Positions 38,246 to 47,656 of a stretch of DNA of 64,000 nucleotides are shown here, piece by piece; the first letter of the stretch is position 1; every line of letters begins with the position of its first letter. The notes beneath the pieces are model-generated. The model had not been told where the DNA came from. It worked only from the letters and a program-made list of their open reading frames with translations, and did no database searches. The translations under genes were made by a program, and so were the position numbers. This DNA comes from Desulfobacula sp. (GTDB lineage Bacteria; Desulfobacterota; Desulfobacteria; Desulfobacterales; Desulfobacteraceae): contig JAMPXP010000008.1 in the NCBI GenBank assembly GCA_023701135.1, forward strand, positions 142,014-206,013, given 5' to 3'.

Positions 38246-38987
38246 GGATTTCAAGCTCCCGGCACCATTGCCTGATAATTTGTTTTTCTTCAGCGTCAGG
38301 AGCTGTCTTTTCAAACAAATCCGGCCGTTTCAAAAAAGTCCGCTGAAGAGAGGATTTTTTTCTCCACAGCCTTATTTTTTCATGATTCCCGGATAACAGG
38401 GTATCCGGTATCTTTTGGCCTTCAAATACCTCAGGCCTTGTATAATGGGCATGCTCAATCCGGTCATCCATAAAGGAATCCGACTGGAAAGAGGCTTCGC
38501 TGCCCAGAACTCCCGGAATCAACCGGGCAACAGCATCCATTACTACCATGGCTCCCAGCTCTCCACCGGTCATCACATAATCTCCAATGGAGATTTCTTC
38601 ATCCGTCAAAAGGCTGTAAACCCTTTCATCAATGCCTTCATACCGGCCGCAGACCAAAATCAGCCCCTGTTTTTCGGCAGCCAGGGCAAGGGCCGTTTCC
38701 TGATTGAAACGGTTCCCCTGGGGGGTTAACACCACCACCCTTGATCCGGGCATTCGGTCCTTTGCACATAAAATGGCTGCTTTTAACGGTTCCGGTTTCA
38801 TGACCATGCCGCTGCCGCCGCCATAGGGACGGTCATCCACGGTTTTGTGGCGGTCCGTTGAAAAATCCCTGATATTGATGCAATTTCCTGTGATCAGCCC
38901 GTTCTCAATCCCCCGGGCAATCATCCCGTTCTGGAAAAAGGCATTGACCAGCTCCGGAAACAGGGTCAATACCGTAAAATTCATCAA
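38232..38987 (-). CDS. trmD: tRNA (guanine37-N1)-methyltransferase
   Basis: TrmD makes m1G37 and prevents frameshifting. It shows TLFPELVNAFF, DRPYGGGSGMVMK, the trefoil-knot SAM site CGRYEGIDERV and SIGDYVMTGGELGAM. The 251 residues are complete. It overlaps rimM by 4 bp, the classical rpsP-rimM-trmD-rplS arrangement. Confidence 0.97.
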   Translation of the reverse strand: MMNFTVLTLFPELVNAFFQNGMIARGIENGLITGNCINIRDFSTDRHKTVDDRPYGGGSGMVMKPEPLKAAILCAKDRMPGSRVVVLTPQGNRFNQETALALAAEKQGLILVCGRYEGIDERVYSLLTDEEISIGDYVMTGGELGAMVVMDAVARLIPGVLGSEASFQSDSFMDDRIEHAHYTRPEVFEGQKIPDTLLSGNHEKIRLWRKKSSLQRTFLKRPDLFEKTAPDAEEKQIIRQWCRELEILARE

Positions 38988-39496
38988 TAGTCCTCAGGCA
39001 AGGTGGTTCTGACCGTATGCGCGTCCATGTCCACGGATTCAACAAAATATTTGTGCATGGGCACCAGGGTTTCCCTGTCATTGTCGGTTATGACCAGGAC
39101 ATCATGTGCACCGGTCGGAAATATCTGGGTGATTTTACCCAGATATCCTTTGATATGGTCAACCACATCCAGTCCCATGAGATCCTGCCAGTACCATTCA
39201 TCTTCCTCCGGTTCCGGCAGTTGGTCCCTGTTGATATGGATCTCTTTTCCCACAAGATTTTCGGCCTGGTCCCGGCTCTCAATTCCCTCAAGGTTCAGCA
39301 ATACCCCTTGTTTATGGGGAGAGACATGAAGGATCAGATATATCCTTCCTTCTTCTCCGTTGTTTTTTAGGACAACGGCCCTGTCTTTTTGGAATGAATC
39401 CACAGATTCTGCAAAAGACGCAACCTTGAGTGTGCCGTTGAGGCCATGCACTCCGGTTACCTTGCCTAGGGTAAACGAAGCGGTTTTGTTCATCAT
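38984..39496 (-). CDS. rimM: Ribosome maturation factor RimM
   Basis: RimM helps mature the 30S head by binding S19. The 170-residue protein has LGKVTGVHGLNGTLKV and, after a variable region, a PRC-barrel segment with DEWYWQDLMGLDVV. It begins directly after the KH-domain gene and overlaps trmD. Confidence 0.93.
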   Translation of the reverse strand: MMNKTASFTLGKVTGVHGLNGTLKVASFAESVDSFQKDRAVVLKNNGEEGRIYLILHVSPHKQGVLLNLEGIESRDQAENLVGKEIHINRDQLPEPEEDEWYWQDLMGLDVVDHIKGYLGKITQIFPTGAHDVLVITDNDRETLVPMHKYFVESVDMDAHTVRTTLPEDY

Positions 39497-39727
39497 TTAT
39501 TCAATAATTTCAAGCACCGTGCGTTTTTTCAATTTTGTGGACGCAGCACTTAAAATGGTTCTCATGGCCCTTGCCGATCTTCCCTGTTTTCCGATGACCT
39601 TGCCGAGATCCTCTTTTGCGACCTTAAGTTCCAGAACCGAGGTCTGATCACCCACGACTTCGGATACCTGAACCTGATCAGGACTGTCTACCAATGCTTT
39701 TGCGATGTATTCGATCAGCTCTTTCAT
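39497..39727 (-). CDS. khpA: KH-domain RNA-binding protein (KhpA/YlqC-like)
   Basis: This 76-residue single KH domain has the signature [19 protein letters not shown]. It binds RNA and in other bacteria works with KhpB on cell-wall and sRNA functions. The rpsP-khpA-rimM order supports the assignment. AGGAGATGTTGAT precedes the ATG. Confidence 0.92.
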   Translation of the reverse strand: MKELIEYIAKALVDSPDQVQVSEVVGDQTSVLELKVAKEDLGKVIGKQGRSARAMRTILSAASTKLKKRTVLEIIE

Positions 39728-39787
39728 ATCAACATCTCCTTTTAATGGGGTAGTGAGAATACAGGATCATCATAGTAAAAGGGGTTT

Positions 39788-40048
39788 TTAGGCCTGGGCT
39801 TGAGCTTGACTGATACCCTGCCGTTTTAATATGCTCTGGACAGTTGTGGAGGGAATCGCACCTTCCCCCAGCCAGTATTTCACTCTGTCCTCTTTCAGCG
39901 TCACGGCAGCCGGGTTCACCATGGGATTGTAGGTGCCCAGAAGCTCCAGAAATCTACCGTCCCTGGGACATTCGATATCCGCAGCCACAATTCTGTAAAA
40001 AGGTCTTTTCCGTGTTCCTTTGCGGGTCAATCTGATTCTAACAGCCAT
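39788..40048 (-). CDS. rpsP: 30S ribosomal protein S16
   Basis: The 86 residues begin [20 protein letters not shown] and contain LGTYNPM and [14 protein letters not shown], the standard S16 pattern. It lies 15 bp downstream of ffh. The short Gln/Ala tail (QAQAQA) at its C-terminus is a small species-specific extension. Confidence 0.97.
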   Translation of the reverse strand: MAVRIRLTRKGTRKRPFYRIVAADIECPRDGRFLELLGTYNPMVNPAAVTLKEDRVKYWLGEGAIPSTTVQSILKRQGISQAQAQA

Positions 40049-40063
40049 ATTTTTTTTGTCTCC

Positions 40064-41389
40064 TTAAAACGGCAGCATGTTCTTTAATGAACGCATGCCG
40101 CCTTTATTAAATTGCTTTATCATTTTCATGGATTGGGAATAGCTCTTCAGGAGTTTGTTGATATCCTGAACCGAGGTCCCGCTTCCATTGGCAATCCTTA
40201 TTTTTCTTGAGCCCTTAATGACGGTATAATCCCGCCTTTCCAAGGGGGTCATGGAATTGATCATTGCTTCAATCTTAACAAATTCCTTATCATTGATATC
40301 CAGGTCTTTCAGCCCTTTTTTATTAACGCCGGGCAGCATTCCCAGAAGATCTTTAATGGACCCCATTTTTCGGACCATTTTCATCTGGTTCTTGAAATCT
40401 TCCAGGGTAAAGGCATTTTTTCTTAATTTTTTCTCAATTTCCTTGGCATCTTTCTGATCAATGGCTTCCTGTGCCTTTTCAATAAAGGAAAGGGTGTCTC
40501 CCATACCAAGGATCCGGGATGCCATCCGTGCCGGATGAAAAGGCTCTATGGCCGTTAATTTTTCACCCACGCCTATGAATTTCAAGGGTTTCCCTGTAAC
40601 GGCCTTGATGGACAGGGCGGCGCCCCCCCTTGCATCACCATCCATTTTGGTCAGGACAATACCGCTCAGGTCCAGGGCCGTATCAAAGGAACCGGCAATA
40701 TTGACGGCGTCCTGGCCGGTCATGGCATCGGCCACCAGAAGAATTTCCCTTGGATTGATGCCTTTTTTAATGGTTTTCAATTCACCCATCAAGGCTTCAT
40801 CCAGATGCAATCTGCCGGCCGTATCCAGAATCAGGGTGTCACATCCCTGGTCCCTTGCCGCCACGATGGCATCCTGACAAATTTTTAAGGGCTGCATGTC
40901 GGTTGTGGACTGAAAAACAGGAATATCCAGTTGCTTCCCGATCTTTTTGAGCTGGTCAATGGCCGCCGGACGGTAAACATCCACAGGCACCAGAAAGGGT
41001 TTTTTGTCCATTTTGCGCAGATAAAAGGCAAGCTTTCCTGCGGTGGTGGTTTTGCCGGACCCCTGAAGCCCAACCAGCATAATGGCGGTCAGCGTTTTCC
41101 CATCAAGGGCCAGGCCCTGATGATCAGACCCCATCATCTTTGTAAATTCATCATTTACAATTTTAATGACCTGCTGGCCCGGGGTCAAGCTTTGCATCAC
41201 TTCCTGGCCTAAAGCCCGTTCTTTTATGTCTGCAACTACCTGTTTTGTGACTTTATAATTGACATCCGCCTCAAGCAATGCCATACGGACCTGTTTAAGA
41301 CCATCTTCAATGTTCTTTTCATTCAGGGTGCCGTGGCCTTTCAGCTTTTTAAAGACCGAATCAAGTCTGTCGCTCAAACTCTCAAACAT
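40064..41389 (-). CDS. ffh: Signal recognition particle protein Ffh
   Basis: Ffh is the SRP54 GTPase that targets membrane proteins co-translationally. The N and G domains show GLQGSGKTTTAGKLA, DTAGRLHLDE and TKMDGDARGGAAL; the methionine-rich M domain follows from about residue 300. The ATG at 41389 (MFESLSDRL) is the family-standard start, giving 441 residues; a longer frame to 41413 is unlikely. It heads the translation operon. Confidence 0.97.
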   Translation of the reverse strand: MFESLSDRLDSVFKKLKGHGTLNEKNIEDGLKQVRMALLEADVNYKVTKQVVADIKERALGQEVMQSLTPGQQVIKIVNDEFTKMMGSDHQGLALDGKTLTAIMLVGLQGSGKTTTAGKLAFYLRKMDKKPFLVPVDVYRPAAIDQLKKIGKQLDIPVFQSTTDMQPLKICQDAIVAARDQGCDTLILDTAGRLHLDEALMGELKTIKKGINPREILLVADAMTGQDAVNIAGSFDTALDLSGIVLTKMDGDARGGAALSIKAVTGKPLKFIGVGEKLTAIEPFHPARMASRILGMGDTLSFIEKAQEAIDQKDAKEIEKKLRKNAFTLEDFKNQMKMVRKMGSIKDLLGMLPGVNKKGLKDLDINDKEFVKIEAMINSMTPLERRDYTVIKGSRKIRIANGSGTSVQDINKLLKSYSQSMKMIKQFNKGGMRSLKNMLPF

Positions 41390-41485
41390 GCAAAACCAAC
41401 CTTCAAATATCAAATCAAATCGTTGAAATTAGTATAGATTCCGTGTTATGTCAAGAAAATAATAAACTTGGACCGATATGAAGAT

Positions 41486-42526
41486 ATGAAGAATTTACTG
41501 GATTTTACACGGCAGGAGCTCTCTTGCTGGCTTGAGGAGAACGGCATCCGGCCGTTCAGGGCCGGTCAGATATCCAAATGGATCTGCATCCGGCAGGCCG
41601 GGAGCTTTGAGGAAATGACGGATCTGTCAAAGGACTTGCGGAAAAAATTAGAATCATATTTTTATATCCGGCGTTTGGTTGTTGAAGAAAAAATGGTTTC
41701 TGTTGATGCAACGGAAAAATTTCTGTTCAGGCTCGATGACGGGCTTCATATCGAATCTGTGCTGATTCCCGGCAAAGAGCATTTTACCCTTTGTGTCTCC
41801 TCCCAGGTGGGCTGTGCCCAGAATTGCCGGTTCTGTCTCACGGCCAAAGGGGGGTTCATCAGAAACCTGACGGTTGGAGAAATTCTTGCCCAGATCAGGG
41901 ATATTCGATTTTATCTGATGCAGAAGGCCATTGACCCTTTAAAGCTGTCCAATATCGTGTTTATGGGCATGGGAGAGCCCCTTGCCAATTATCAGAATCT
42001 TATTAAATCCCTGGAAACCATTACAGACACGGATTATGGGTTTAAATTCTCCCCCCGGCATGTGACGGTATCAACCTCGGGTCTGGTACCGAAAATAACC
42101 CAGCTCGGGCTTGATACCAGCGTGAACCTGGCCGTTTCCCTGAATGCCACCACCGATGAACTGCGTTCCGAGCTCATGCCCATCAATTATAAATACCCGT
42201 TGAAACAATTGCTGGAGGCCTGCCGGACCTTTACCATGAAACCCAGAAACAAGATCACCTTTGAATATATATTGATGAAAGGGGTGAATGATTCAAAAGA
42301 AGATGCCCTAAGGCTTGTTAAACTGCTGTCGCCCATTAAAGCAAAGATCAACCTGATCCCGTTCAATGAATATACAAAAAGCGATTTTAAGCGCCCATCC
42401 CAGAAAGACATCAGTGATTTTCTTCAGGTTCTGCTGGATCGGAATTTTACGGCCATCATAAGGAAAAGCAAGGGGGACGATATTCTGGCAGCCTGCGGGC
42501 AATTGAAAGCAAAATTGATACAATAA
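41486..42526 (+). CDS. rlmN: Dual-specificity RNA methyltransferase RlmN
   Basis: RlmN is a radical SAM enzyme that makes m2A in 23S rRNA position 2503 and tRNA position 37. The [4Fe-4S] motif is C110-x3-C114-x2-C117 (CAQNCRFC). FMGMGEPLANY and the C-terminal cysteine in DDILAACGQL (the methyl-carrier/resolving region) are present. The ATG at 41486 gives 346 residues; a TTG at 41468 is possible. It is divergent from ffh. Confidence 0.95.
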   Translation: MKNLLDFTRQELSCWLEENGIRPFRAGQISKWICIRQAGSFEEMTDLSKDLRKKLESYFYIRRLVVEEKMVSVDATEKFLFRLDDGLHIESVLIPGKEHFTLCVSSQVGCAQNCRFCLTAKGGFIRNLTVGEILAQIRDIRFYLMQKAIDPLKLSNIVFMGMGEPLANYQNLIKSLETITDTDYGFKFSPRHVTVSTSGLVPKITQLGLDTSVNLAVSLNATTDELRSELMPINYKYPLKQLLEACRTFTMKPRNKITFEYILMKGVNDSKEDALRLVKLLSPIKAKINLIPFNEYTKSDFKRPSQKDISDFLQVLLDRNFTAIIRKSKGDDILAACGQLKAKLIQ

Positions 42527-42611
42527 AAGCAAACACCTTGGCTGTTTTCATCGGTCTGCATTTATAAATGATGTTATCTTATATGATGTTATCTGGTGGT
42601 TCGGGGGGTAA

Positions 42612-44372
42612 ATGGACGAGAAGGATATCATAAAGGGCTTAAGGGCAAAAATCAGCCGGCTTGAAAAGGAAGCCGACCTTTATCGGCAAACCAAAAAAGA
42701 AAAGGAGGGCCTTGACCAAAAGCTTTCCTCCGTCCAAAACCTGCTGGCCAGTGTGGTGGACGGAAATCCCATTCCAACCTTTATCCTGGATCAACATCAC
42801 AAAGTCCTGTACTGGAATCAAACCCTTGAAGCCATCTCAGGCATCAGGGCCCCTGATATTGTCGGAACCGACGGCCAATGGCGGGCCTTTTATGATATTA
42901 AAAGACCGGTAATGGCGGATCTTATCATCGACGGCGTTGATGAAACCGTTTTCTGGGGCCATTATAAACATAACACTGAATACACAAGCCTCCAGAAATC
43001 AGCCCTGAAAGAAGGGGGATATGAATCTCAGGATTTTTTCAAAGGGTTTGGTGAAACCGGTATGTGGCTTTTTGTCACGGCCTGCCCCCTGACCGATGAG
43101 AGCGGGAATGTAATCGGTGCCATTGAAACCTTCCAGGATGTGACAAAGCTGATCAATGCCCAGAAGGAATCCAGGAAAAATGAGGAAAAATACAGGGTCC
43201 TTTTTGAAGAGGGCGTAAAGGCAGAGAAAGAGGTTTCCAGACTTCGAAATTATCTGTCCAATATTATCAATTCCATGCCTTCGGTGCTCATCGGCATTGA
43301 TGCAGAGGGCAGGATCACCCACTGGAACGCCAAGGCGGAGCAATCGGCCGGACCTAAGGCTGATGACGCTGTGGGCCGGAATATCTCAGTGGTTTTCCCC
43401 AAACTGAATGACATGATGGAGAAAATTAAAACCGCCATCAAGGACAAAACGGTTCTGGAGGAAAGGAAAATTCCCCATGAGAAAGACGGTTTCATCTCCT
43501 ATGAGAATCTGACCGTTTACCCTCTTCTGGGGGAAGGGATGGAAGGCGCGGTGATCCGTATTGATGACGTTACCGATCAGGTCCAGATTGAAGAAATGAT
43601 GATCCACTCTGAAAAGATGCTGTCCGTTGGTAGTCTGGCCGCAGGAATGGCCCATGAGTTGAACAATCCCCTGGCTGGAATGATGCAGAATGCGCAGGTG
43701 ATGGTCGGCCGGTTATCCGGTGCCATGTCGGCCAATGAAAAAGCAGCGGCTGAGGTTGGGGTGAGCCTGGATGCCATCAGGGCATATATGGAGAAACGGG
43801 AAATTATTCAAATCGCCGAATTGATTAATGATTCCGGAAAACGGGCCGCCAAGATCATCCGGAATATGCTGTCCTTTGCATGGAAGGGTCAATCTCAAAA
43901 GATGGCCTATCAGTTGTCGGAGATCCTTGATAAAACCATTGAGATAGCGGGCAGTGATTTTGATCTTATGACCAATTATGATTTCAAACAGATCGAGATT
44001 ATAAGGGACTATGATAGGGATGTCCCTGCTGTTTTCTGCGATGAAAGCAAGATTCAGCAGGTTTTTTGGAATATCCTGAAGAACGGTGCCGAAGCCATGC
44101 AGGGGAAAAAAGGACCGGCCCGCTTTTATCTGAGAATCTATCAATCCGGAGGTGGCGTCAATGCTGAGATTGAGGACAATGGCCCCGGAATGGATAAACA
44201 TATCAGTAAAAGAGTGTTTGAACCGTTTTTTACAACCAAGGGAAAGGAAAGAGGGACCGGGCTCGGGCTGGCAGTCTCATATTTTATTATTGTAAAAGAT
44301 CATGGCGGTAAAATCCGAATCGAGTCCCATAAAGGCCTTGGAACAAAATTTGTCATCCAGCTCGGCGTATGA
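42612..44372 (+). CDS. PAS-domain sensor histidine kinase
   Basis: This 586-residue soluble kinase begins with a coiled-coil (residues 1-45), then PAS domain 1 (about 50-180) and PAS domain 2 (about 215-330). The phospho-acceptor is H348 in MAHELNNPLAG. An insert precedes the HATPase domain, which shows DNGPGMD, FFTTKGKERGTGLGL. There are no membrane segments, so it senses a cytoplasmic signal. The single-domain response regulator that follows after about 150 bp is the obvious partner. Confidence 0.92.
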   Translation: MDEKDIIKGLRAKISRLEKEADLYRQTKKEKEGLDQKLSSVQNLLASVVDGNPIPTFILDQHHKVLYWNQTLEAISGIRAPDIVGTDGQWRAFYDIKRPVMADLIIDGVDETVFWGHYKHNTEYTSLQKSALKEGGYESQDFFKGFGETGMWLFVTACPLTDESGNVIGAIETFQDVTKLINAQKESRKNEEKYRVLFEEGVKAEKEVSRLRNYLSNIINSMPSVLIGIDAEGRITHWNAKAEQSAGPKADDAVGRNISVVFPKLNDMMEKIKTAIKDKTVLEERKIPHEKDGFISYENLTVYPLLGEGMEGAVIRIDDVTDQVQIEEMMIHSEKMLSVGSLAAGMAHELNNPLAGMMQNAQVMVGRLSGAMSANEKAAAEVGVSLDAIRAYMEKREIIQIAELINDSGKRAAKIIRNMLSFAWKGQSQKMAYQLSEILDKTIEIAGSDFDLMTNYDFKQIEIIRDYDRDVPAVFCDESKIQQVFWNILKNGAEAMQGKKGPARFYLRIYQSGGGVNAEIEDNGPGMDKHISKRVFEPFFTTKGKERGTGLGLAVSYFIIVKDHGGKIRIESHKGLGTKFVIQLGV

Positions 44373-44526
44373 TGTTTCAAACCGGCACCCCATTGCCATG
44401 GCAGCGCATTAAAATAGGGTATTGAATCTTTACAGATTTGAATTATAATAATGAGAAGATGAAATGATATGAAGTTTTAATATGATACGAATCTTACCTA
44501 TAACCTTTAATTGATCGGAAAAAACC

Positions 44527-45012
44527 ATGTCAAATATCACTTTGGATAAAAAAAAGGTGCTGATCGTTGATGATGAGCCCGATGTTCTTGATTCCCTGGA
44601 AGAATTGCTGAATATGTGCACAACCGTCCGGGCCCAGAGCTTTGAAGAAGCCAGCCGTCTTCTGGAGACCGAGAAGTTCGATATTGCCATTCTGGATATC
44701 ATGGGGGTTGACGGTTATCAACTGCTGGAAATAGCTACCAAGAAGAAGGTTGTCACCGTCATGCTGACCGCCCATGCCCTGAGCCCGGAAAATATTAAAA
44801 AATCTTATCTTGGCGGTGCCTGTTCGTACATTCCAAAAGAAGAGATGATCAATATAGAAGCCTTTCTCCTTGATGTGCTCAAGGCCAGGGATGAAGGCAA
44901 AAATCCATGGACAAGCTGGTATAAGAGACTTTCATCCTTTTGCGAAGATAAATTCGGGCCTGAATGGGATAAAGATGAAAAAAAATTCTGGGAAAAGATG
45001 ATTTATTATTAA
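44527..45012 (+). CDS. Response regulator with C-terminal extension
   Basis: The receiver domain (VLIVDDEPDV, phospho-acceptor D57 in ILDIMGVDGYQ, T-loop VMLTAHAL, Lys in IPKEE) spans about residues 10-125. A 35-residue C-terminal tail, rich in Trp and Lys, has no DNA-binding motif. It probably relays by protein contact. It follows the PAS kinase at 42612-44372 and is followed by a terminator. Confidence 0.9.
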   Translation: MSNITLDKKKVLIVDDEPDVLDSLEELLNMCTTVRAQSFEEASRLLETEKFDIAILDIMGVDGYQLLEIATKKKVVTVMLTAHALSPENIKKSYLGGACSYIPKEEMINIEAFLLDVLKARDEGKNPWTSWYKRLSSFCEDKFGPEWDKDEKKFWEKMIYY

Positions 45013-45032
45013 ATCCCGCCCGGGAAGAATTC

Positions 45033-45069
45033 AAAAACCCTCTGTTGAATTTTTCAGCAGGGGGTTTTT
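45033..45069. terminator. Bidirectional terminator between the response regulator and PP-loop genes
   Basis: AAAAACCC...CTG pairs with CAG...GGGTTTTT around a T-rich loop, with T-runs at both ends. It serves the two convergent genes. Confidence 0.75.
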
Positions 45070-46070
45070 CATATCATGAGGGGTTTAAAGGTTTCAGAAG
45101 CCCTTTTTTTGACCATGAGCATACGGGTTCCCTCTTTTCCCGTAATATGAACGGGGGTCGACTCTCCTGCCGGTGACTTGGTATAGGCGGCGCAGATAGC
45201 GGCAGCCGTTTCTATATTTTCCGGAGATGCAGTACCGGTAAGGATCACATCAGGTCCCGGCAGGGTTCCGTGTTTCAATAAAACATGGGTTTGGTGCAGA
45301 TAATGGGCCATGATCATCTCGTTGTCCTGCCGGGACCGTCCCACAATCACCTTTGTTGCGGAATCCAGCCTGAAATGTCTCCCGTATTTTAATAAATGAA
45401 GCTCATTTTTGTCAAAGACGATTTGGGTTTCCATAAGATCTCTTAATCTGACGGAAAAAAGCTTGTCCGTCAGAAGGCATCCTCCGGCAGGGGCCGGATA
45501 TTCTTTGATTCCAAAGGCCTTAGCCAAATGAAACTGGGCTTTTCTCGACCGGCCGGAAATATCCATGAGGGCTTCCCGGTCGATGAGCCCTTTTTTTTCC
45601 ATCTCCGTCACAGGAAGCAATTTTGCGCTGAGAGGTCTGAGGATAAGGCCTTCAAAACCTGAGTTTTTTTCCACGTACCGTAAAGCGTTTTTATTTTGGG
45701 ATTTGGGCCTCTGGCCAACAACCTCTCCGCTGAAAAGAAAATCAAATTCTTCTTTTTTAAGGATTTCTCCTGCTTTTGAAAACATCAGGCTATGGCAGTC
45801 CATGCAGGGGTTCATATTTTTCCCAAACCCTGCCCTGGGATTTTTCATCATTGCCATGTAATCATCGGTGATATCAAGGGTGATCAAGGGGATTCCGGTT
45901 TGAAGAGACGCTTTTCGGGCAGATTCCGATGAGAAAAAAGGAGTCTCAAAAGAGACAAAGCAAACCTTTATTCCCTGCTGTTGCAGTAAAAGAGCGGACA
46001 ACATGCTGTCCAGCCCGCCGGAACAAAGGCCAAGTCCTTTTATGGGGCTTGAGGTTTTTGAGGACTTCAT
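45069..46070 (-). CDS. PP-loop tRNA-thiolation-like protein (ThiI/MnmA-like)
   Basis: The ATP-pyrophosphatase loop SGGLDS is at residues 17-22, followed by a MnmA-like segment NPCMDCH. The C-terminal part (from about 225) resembles the small NFACT-R/DUF814 domain and ends in LMVKKRASE. The ATG at 46070 has GGAAGG at good spacing and gives 333 residues. Such proteins are often annotated as tRNA 4-thiouridine synthase-like in sulfate reducers, but no THUMP or rhodanese domain is seen, so the substrate is uncertain. Confidence 0.7.
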   Translation of the reverse strand: MKSSKTSSPIKGLGLCSGGLDSMLSALLLQQQGIKVCFVSFETPFFSSESARKASLQTGIPLITLDITDDYMAMMKNPRAGFGKNMNPCMDCHSLMFSKAGEILKKEEFDFLFSGEVVGQRPKSQNKNALRYVEKNSGFEGLILRPLSAKLLPVTEMEKKGLIDREALMDISGRSRKAQFHLAKAFGIKEYPAPAGGCLLTDKLFSVRLRDLMETQIVFDKNELHLLKYGRHFRLDSATKVIVGRSRQDNEMIMAHYLHQTHVLLKHGTLPGPDVILTGTASPENIETAAAICAAYTKSPAGESTPVHITGKEGTRMLMVKKRASETFKPLMI

Positions 46071-46083
46071 ATATAACCCTTCC

Positions 46084-46743
46084 ATGACTGCCGGTTCATT
46101 AAAAATAAAAACAATTCTCCAGACATTAAGCGGCAGATACCCTGTTGTCAAGACCCAACTGGATCATGGAACCCCTTTCCAGTTGCTGATTGCAACCATT
46201 TTATCCGCTCAGTGTACCGACAACCAGGTCAATAAAGTATCCAAACAGTTGTTTGATGCTTACCCGGACCCTGACGCCTTGGCCCGGGCACCCTTGAGCC
46301 AAATCAAAAAAATCATTTATTCCACCGGCTTTTACAATAACAAGGCAAAGAATATCAAGGCCTGTGCCTTGGCCCTGGTCAATGAATACGGGGGGGTCGT
46401 ACCCGAGGATATGGACCGGCTGGTCAAATTACCGGGAGTGGGCCGGAAAACAGCCAATGTGGTTCTGTCTGCCGCCTTTGGTCAAGACACCATTGTTGTG
46501 GATACCCATGTCATGAGGATTTCAAACCGTCTTGGACTGACCAATAAAACAGATCCCGTTAAAATTGAATACGAACTCATGGACATCATCCCCAGAAACG
46601 CCTGGAATGATTTTTCCCTTCAACTGATTTATTTTGGGAGGGAGATCTGTGATGCAAAAAAACCGCTCTGTCCGGAATGTCCTCTGTTTAATATTTGCCC
46701 CTTTGGCAAGAAGCGTGAATCCAATCTTTTAATCAAGCTTTGA
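46084..46743 (+). CDS. nth: Endonuclease III
   Basis: This DNA glycosylase/AP lyase acts on oxidised pyrimidines. It has the helix-hairpin-helix LPGVGRKTANVV with its Lys, the catalytic Asp in VVDTHVMR, and the [4Fe-4S] loop CPECPLFNIC with the preceding CDAKKPLC. The ATG at 46084 gives 219 residues. Its start lies only 13 bp from the divergent PP-loop start, so its promoter must lie inside that coding region. Its end overlaps the convergent Hpt gene by 11 bp. Confidence 0.95.
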   Translation: MTAGSLKIKTILQTLSGRYPVVKTQLDHGTPFQLLIATILSAQCTDNQVNKVSKQLFDAYPDPDALARAPLSQIKKIIYSTGFYNNKAKNIKACALALVNEYGGVVPEDMDRLVKLPGVGRKTANVVLSAAFGQDTIVVDTHVMRISNRLGLTNKTDPVKIEYELMDIIPRNAWNDFSLQLIYFGREICDAKKPLCPECPLFNICPFGKKRESNLLIKL

Positions 46744-47089
46744 AACCGTTGATAAATGCCAAAAGTTTTCTACACTCCCGGTTCAGGGTTTCGAGCTTAT
46801 CCTCAATGCCTTCCATGTGGTTTGATTTCCCGGCCAGCTCAAGAACATATGCGGCATTGGCTGCTTTCTCAGCAGCAAGATACCGCAGAGTTCCTTTCAG
46901 TTTGTGGGCGGCGGCATCCAGTTTAATGCCGTCTTTTTCAATCACGGCATTTTTGATGGAATCAAAGTCCCCTGGGAAGTCCTGAATGAAATCTGTAAAA
47001 CAATCCTGGATGAGTTCCATATCCCCATCCATGATGTCTTTGAGGTCTTCGATATTGATGACATTATTTTCAGGGGTTTCTGATGTCAT
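46733..47089 (-). CDS. Hpt-domain phosphotransfer protein
   Basis: This 118-residue single-domain phosphotransfer protein has the phospho-acceptor H62 in AAAHKLKGTLRYLA. It carries no kinase. It is the last gene of the operon that begins at 52787 and therefore is co-expressed with the receiver/binding-protein fusion at 47657, which is the natural phosphate partner. The ATG at 47089 is chosen because the upstream codons (RKRIHRKAR) overlap the preceding gene without a ribosome site. Confidence 0.88.
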   Translation of the reverse strand: MTSETPENNVINIEDLKDIMDGDMELIQDCFTDFIQDFPGDFDSIKNAVIEKDGIKLDAAAHKLKGTLRYLAAEKAANAAYVLELAGKSNHMEGIEDKLETLNRECRKLLAFINGFKA

Positions 47090-47102
47090 GATGCGAGCCT
47101 TC

Positions 47103-47636
47103 CTATGAATCCTTTTTCTTTTCCCAGAAGTCACGGCTTTCCTTTAGAATATCCGTCATATCATCATCGGCAAGCTCATTCATAAAGAGATCTCCTTCTT
47201 CTTTGAGGTCAGTCTCAGGTTCGTCGGTGAGGTCATCAAGTTCATCAAGCACATCAAGGTCGTTAAGAGGCGCAAGGTCATAATCCGGTAAATCAAGATC
47301 GGTCTTTTCCCCTGAAAGGATATCCTCCTGGTCCAGGGGATCTTCTTCAGCGTTTTTGCTGAGATCCGTTGTTGAACCGAAAAGTTCGTCCGATTCCGGG
47401 ATATGGTTTCCCTGGCGGTCGAACATAAGGCTGCCGCTTAAACAAAGGTCAAAATCCATGCGAAAAGCGATCTGATTATCATGAACGACGATTTCACCGC
47501 CCTTGGGCGACAGGGCGGCCGAGGTCATTTTTTTTTGAATGATTTCCCGGACCGCATCAAGATCAAGATCCTCTTTGAGCAATTCAATCAGATCTTTTTC
47601 TCCGTTTTTAATAATACCCGGATCAGTTATTTTCAT
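47103..47636 (-). CDS. Acidic hypothetical protein
   Basis: The 177 residues contain an N-terminal part with KGGEIVVHDNQIAFRMDFDL, a small mixed domain, followed from about residue 95 by a long very acidic tail (DLDLPDYDLAPLNDLDVLDELDD, shortened: LDVLDELDDL). There is no signal peptide. It lies 20 bp after the REC-fusion gene and 13 bp before Hpt, so it is inside the operon. I do not recognise the family; a protein-binding linker or localisation factor is possible. Confidence 0.7.
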   Translation of the reverse strand: MKITDPGIIKNGEKDLIELLKEDLDLDAVREIIQKKMTSAALSPKGGEIVVHDNQIAFRMDFDLCLSGSLMFDRQGNHIPESDELFGSTTDLSKNAEEDPLDQEDILSGEKTDLDLPDYDLAPLNDLDVLDELDDLTDEPETDLKEEGDLFMNELADDDMTDILKESRDFWEKKKDS

Positions 47637-47656
47637 GGGCCTTCCTTTTTCAAAAA

